Assembly: GCA_023392755.1 (NCBI GenBank)
Contig: JAEWNM010000016.1
Span: 1 to 13,041, forward strand
Length of the DNA: 13,041 nt
From: Bacillota bacterium
GTDB lineage: Bacteria > Bacillota > Clostridia > Christensenellales > Aristaeellaceae
Reading direction: 5' to 3'
Shown here piece after piece: positions 11,499 to 13,041 of the stretch. The notes under the pieces are model-generated. The model saw nothing but the letters and a program-made list of their open reading frames with translations. It made no database searches and was not told where the DNA came from. Each line of letters starts with the position of its first letter. The stretch's first letter is position 1. Position numbers and translations under genes: made by a program.

Positions 11499-13041
11499 TC
11501 AAATAAACAGATTCACATTCGATTCTTCGGCATCGCCAAGATATGCCCCCACCCCGGCCAGCTCCACGCCGTCAATAAGCTCCTCCTTGCGGATTCCCAT
11601 CACATCCATGCTCATGGTGCAGGCCACCAGCCTGATGCCGCTTTGCATGGCTTTATGCATGAGCTCCTCCAGTGAATCCACATTTTTGCTGCGCATGACC
11701 ATCTTCATCATGGCGGTGCCCATACCGCCCATGTTCATTTTGGATAGCTTCAGCCTATCCGCGCCGCGGGGCATCATCCCCCCGAACATGGCTTCGATAA
11801 AGGATTTCTTCACCTTCTGCCTGTTGCCCCTGCGCAAAACGTTCAGGCCCCAAAAGGTGAAGAACATGGTTACAGGGCGGCCCATGGCCGCGGCGCCGTT
11901 GGCGATGATAAAGGATGCCAGCACCTTGTCCAGGTCGCCGCTGAACACGATAATGGTTTTTCCCTCATTCTTGGGGATATCCGCGCCAGGTACGGAAGGA
12001 GCCCCCTTTTTCACCAGCGCCACATATTCCTTTCCCCGCTGCGTGTTTGCAACCAGCGTGTTTCCCGTGCGCCGGCACCAGGAGACGATGTCGCGGGCAA
12101 AGCCCGGGTCATTGGCCGACACCTCGATCACGTCGCCGTCCTTAAGGTTCTTCATGGCCTCGAACACCTTCATGATGGGGCCGGGGCATTGCAGCCCCGA
12201 ACAGTCCAGACGCATGGAGGCCACGGCCACATCAGCGGTATCCTGATGGCCGGAATCGGAAACAGCGGCATTTTGAAGCATGGATGACGCCTCCTTGCTT
12301 TGATAATGGGTCGAAGCGTAAAACTTTGTGCCGCCCGGGTAAACCTTGACGCGTTCAAAGCCGTGCTCCATCAAAATGCGCGTCGCGTTGTACGCACGCA
12401 CGCCGATGGCGCAAAATACGACCACTTCCTTGGTTCTGTCAAGCTCCCCAAGCCTGTCCCGCAGCTGACCCAGGGGGATATGCCGGGAGTCCGGCACCTC
12501 ATAGACCATGCGTTCGGCTTCCTCCCGCACGTCCAGCACGATATGGCCGCCGCCTTCCTGCTCCAGCGCGTCCCAGTCCGCAAGGGCCGCCCTGCCCATG
12601 AGGATATTCTCCGCCATAAAGCCGGCCATGTTGATCGGGTCCTTGGCGGATGAATAAGGCGGCGCGTAGGCCAGCTCCAGGTCCTTCAAGTCCCATACGG
12701 AGGCATTCAGGCGGATAGCGGTGGCAAGTACGTCGATGCGCTTGTCCACGCCCTCCCGGCCTACGATCTGCGCGCCAAGAATCCCGCTGCCGTCCTTTCT
12801 GAACAAAAGCTTCAGCGTCAGCGGCATTGCGCCGGGATAGTACCCGGCGTGGGAATTTTGGGTAATGATAAGGCTTTCGTAATCGCGGCCCTTTGCAAGC
12901 CCCTGCCTTTTGAGAACCTTTTCATTGGCGCCGGTGCTTGCGGCGGCAAGGTCGAACACCTTGGCGATGGCCGTGCCCTGGGTGCCCGTATACCTTGCGC
13001 TTCCGCCCGCAATGTTGTCGGCGGCAATGCGGCCCTGGCGG
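11499..13041 (-). CDS. CoA-disulfide-reductase-like flavoprotein fused to rhodanese, TusA and DsrE domains (C-terminal part)
   Basis: The frame is open to the window edge, so the N-terminal FAD/NAD domains are mostly outside; 513 residues are visible (GTG 12959 is an internal Val codon). In order: the end of the NAD(P)/FAD domain with RQGRIAADNIAGG and GTQGTAIAKVFD, and a dimerization domain ending in YAPPYSSAKDP (to about 145); a rhodanese domain with VVFC210AIGVRAY (about 160-240); a TusA domain with LDC280SGLQC285PGP (about 275-345); a DsrE/DsrF-like domain with VAC474TMSMDVMGI (about 360-513). Full-length members run to roughly 820 residues. The chain of persulfide-carrying cysteines suggests sulfur passes from a CoA or polysulfide substrate through rhodanese and TusA to DsrE within one polypeptide; that is inference from the domain families. 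The peroxiredoxin lies directly downstream on the same strand. Confidence 0.93.
   Translation of the reverse strand, partial: RQGRIAADNIAGGSARYTGTQGTAIAKVFDLAAASTGANEKVLKRQGLAKGRDYESLIITQNSHAGYYPGAMPLTLKLLFRKDGSGILGAQIVGREGVDKRIDVLATAIRLNASVWDLKDLELAYAPPYSSAKDPINMAGFMAENILMGRAALADWDALEQEGGGHIVLDVREEAERMVYEVPDSRHIPLGQLRDRLGELDRTKEVVVFCAIGVRAYNATRILMEHGFERVKVYPGGTKFYASTHYQSKEASSMLQNAAVSDSGHQDTADVAVASMRLDCSGLQCPGPIMKVFEAMKNLKDGDVIEVSANDPGFARDIVSWCRRTGNTLVANTQRGKEYVALVKKGAPSVPGADIPKNEGKTIIVFSGDLDKVLASFIIANGAAAMGRPVTMFFTFWGLNVLRRGNRQKVKKSFIEAMFGGMMPRGADRLKLSKMNMGGMGTAMMKMVMRSKNVDSLEELMHKAMQSGIRLVACTMSMDVMGIRKEELIDGVELAGVGAYLGDAEESNVNLFI

Noticed and set aside
11479..12246. Plus-strand 255-codon frame
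   Set aside because: Antisense shadow of the TusA and DsrE domains of the fusion gene.

Overview
The window looks like a GC-rich member of the Clostridia (Bacillota). The grounds are strong GGAGG ribosome-binding sites before almost every start, a two-gene ECF sigma/anti-sigma locus, a DHCW-type cupin, and an anaerobe-style set of redox proteins (an AhpF-like flavoprotein, a Prx6-type peroxiredoxin, and a CoA-disulfide-reductase/rhodanese/TusA/DsrE fusion). The assignment is inferred from gene types. No rRNA, tRNA, CRISPR array, transposase or recombinase was found.

Layout. Positions 1-1334 (+) hold the C-terminal part of a multipass membrane protein. Positions 1373-3028 (+) encode a thioredoxin-reductase-like flavoprotein with an AhpF N-terminal-type double thioredoxin fold fused at its C-terminus, closed by a strong terminator at 3043-3097. 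Positions 3193-4302 (+) encode an ArsB/SLC13-like permease. Positions 4368-4706 hold a gene-free insertion element, then a small cupin (4791-5120, +). A secreted protein of unknown function (5201-6382, -) diverges from an ECF-like sigma factor (6550-7122, +) and its probable membrane anti-sigma partner (7160-8431, +). Positions 8432-9312 are gene-free and packed with hairpin repeats. A GNAT acetyltransferase follows (9313-9840, -), then a second gene-free stretch (9841-10672) carrying another insertion element, a peroxiredoxin (10673-11356, -), and the C-terminal two thirds of a sulfur-handling flavoprotein fusion (11499-13041, -).

Genes working together. The flavoprotein at 1373, the peroxiredoxin at 10673 and the CoA-disulfide-reductase fusion suggest NAD(P)H-driven thiol, peroxide and persulfide chemistry. 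The flavoprotein belongs to a type usually paired with a peroxiredoxin, but here the two lie about 7.6 kb apart, so a partnership is inference. The sigma factor, anti-sigma protein and divergent secreted protein probably form one envelope-sensing unit; a near-palindrome lies between them.

The most unusual content is non-coding. Three gene-free loci (4368-4706, 8521-9290, 10137-10618) share one modular family of hairpin-rich elements. Three copies share the left end CAGAYCATCAAAAAAAC followed by GGTATCGGAGGG. The copies at 4368 and 10140 are flanked by direct repeats that are themselves hairpins. At 10140-10615 the outer flanks prove the point: removing one repeat copy plus the element restores a 14-bp hairpin, so the element entered a terminator-like hairpin and duplicated it whole. 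Stems inside the elements change sequence between copies while keeping base pairing, which points to a selected structured RNA (or DNA hairpin) carried by a non-autonomous mobile element.
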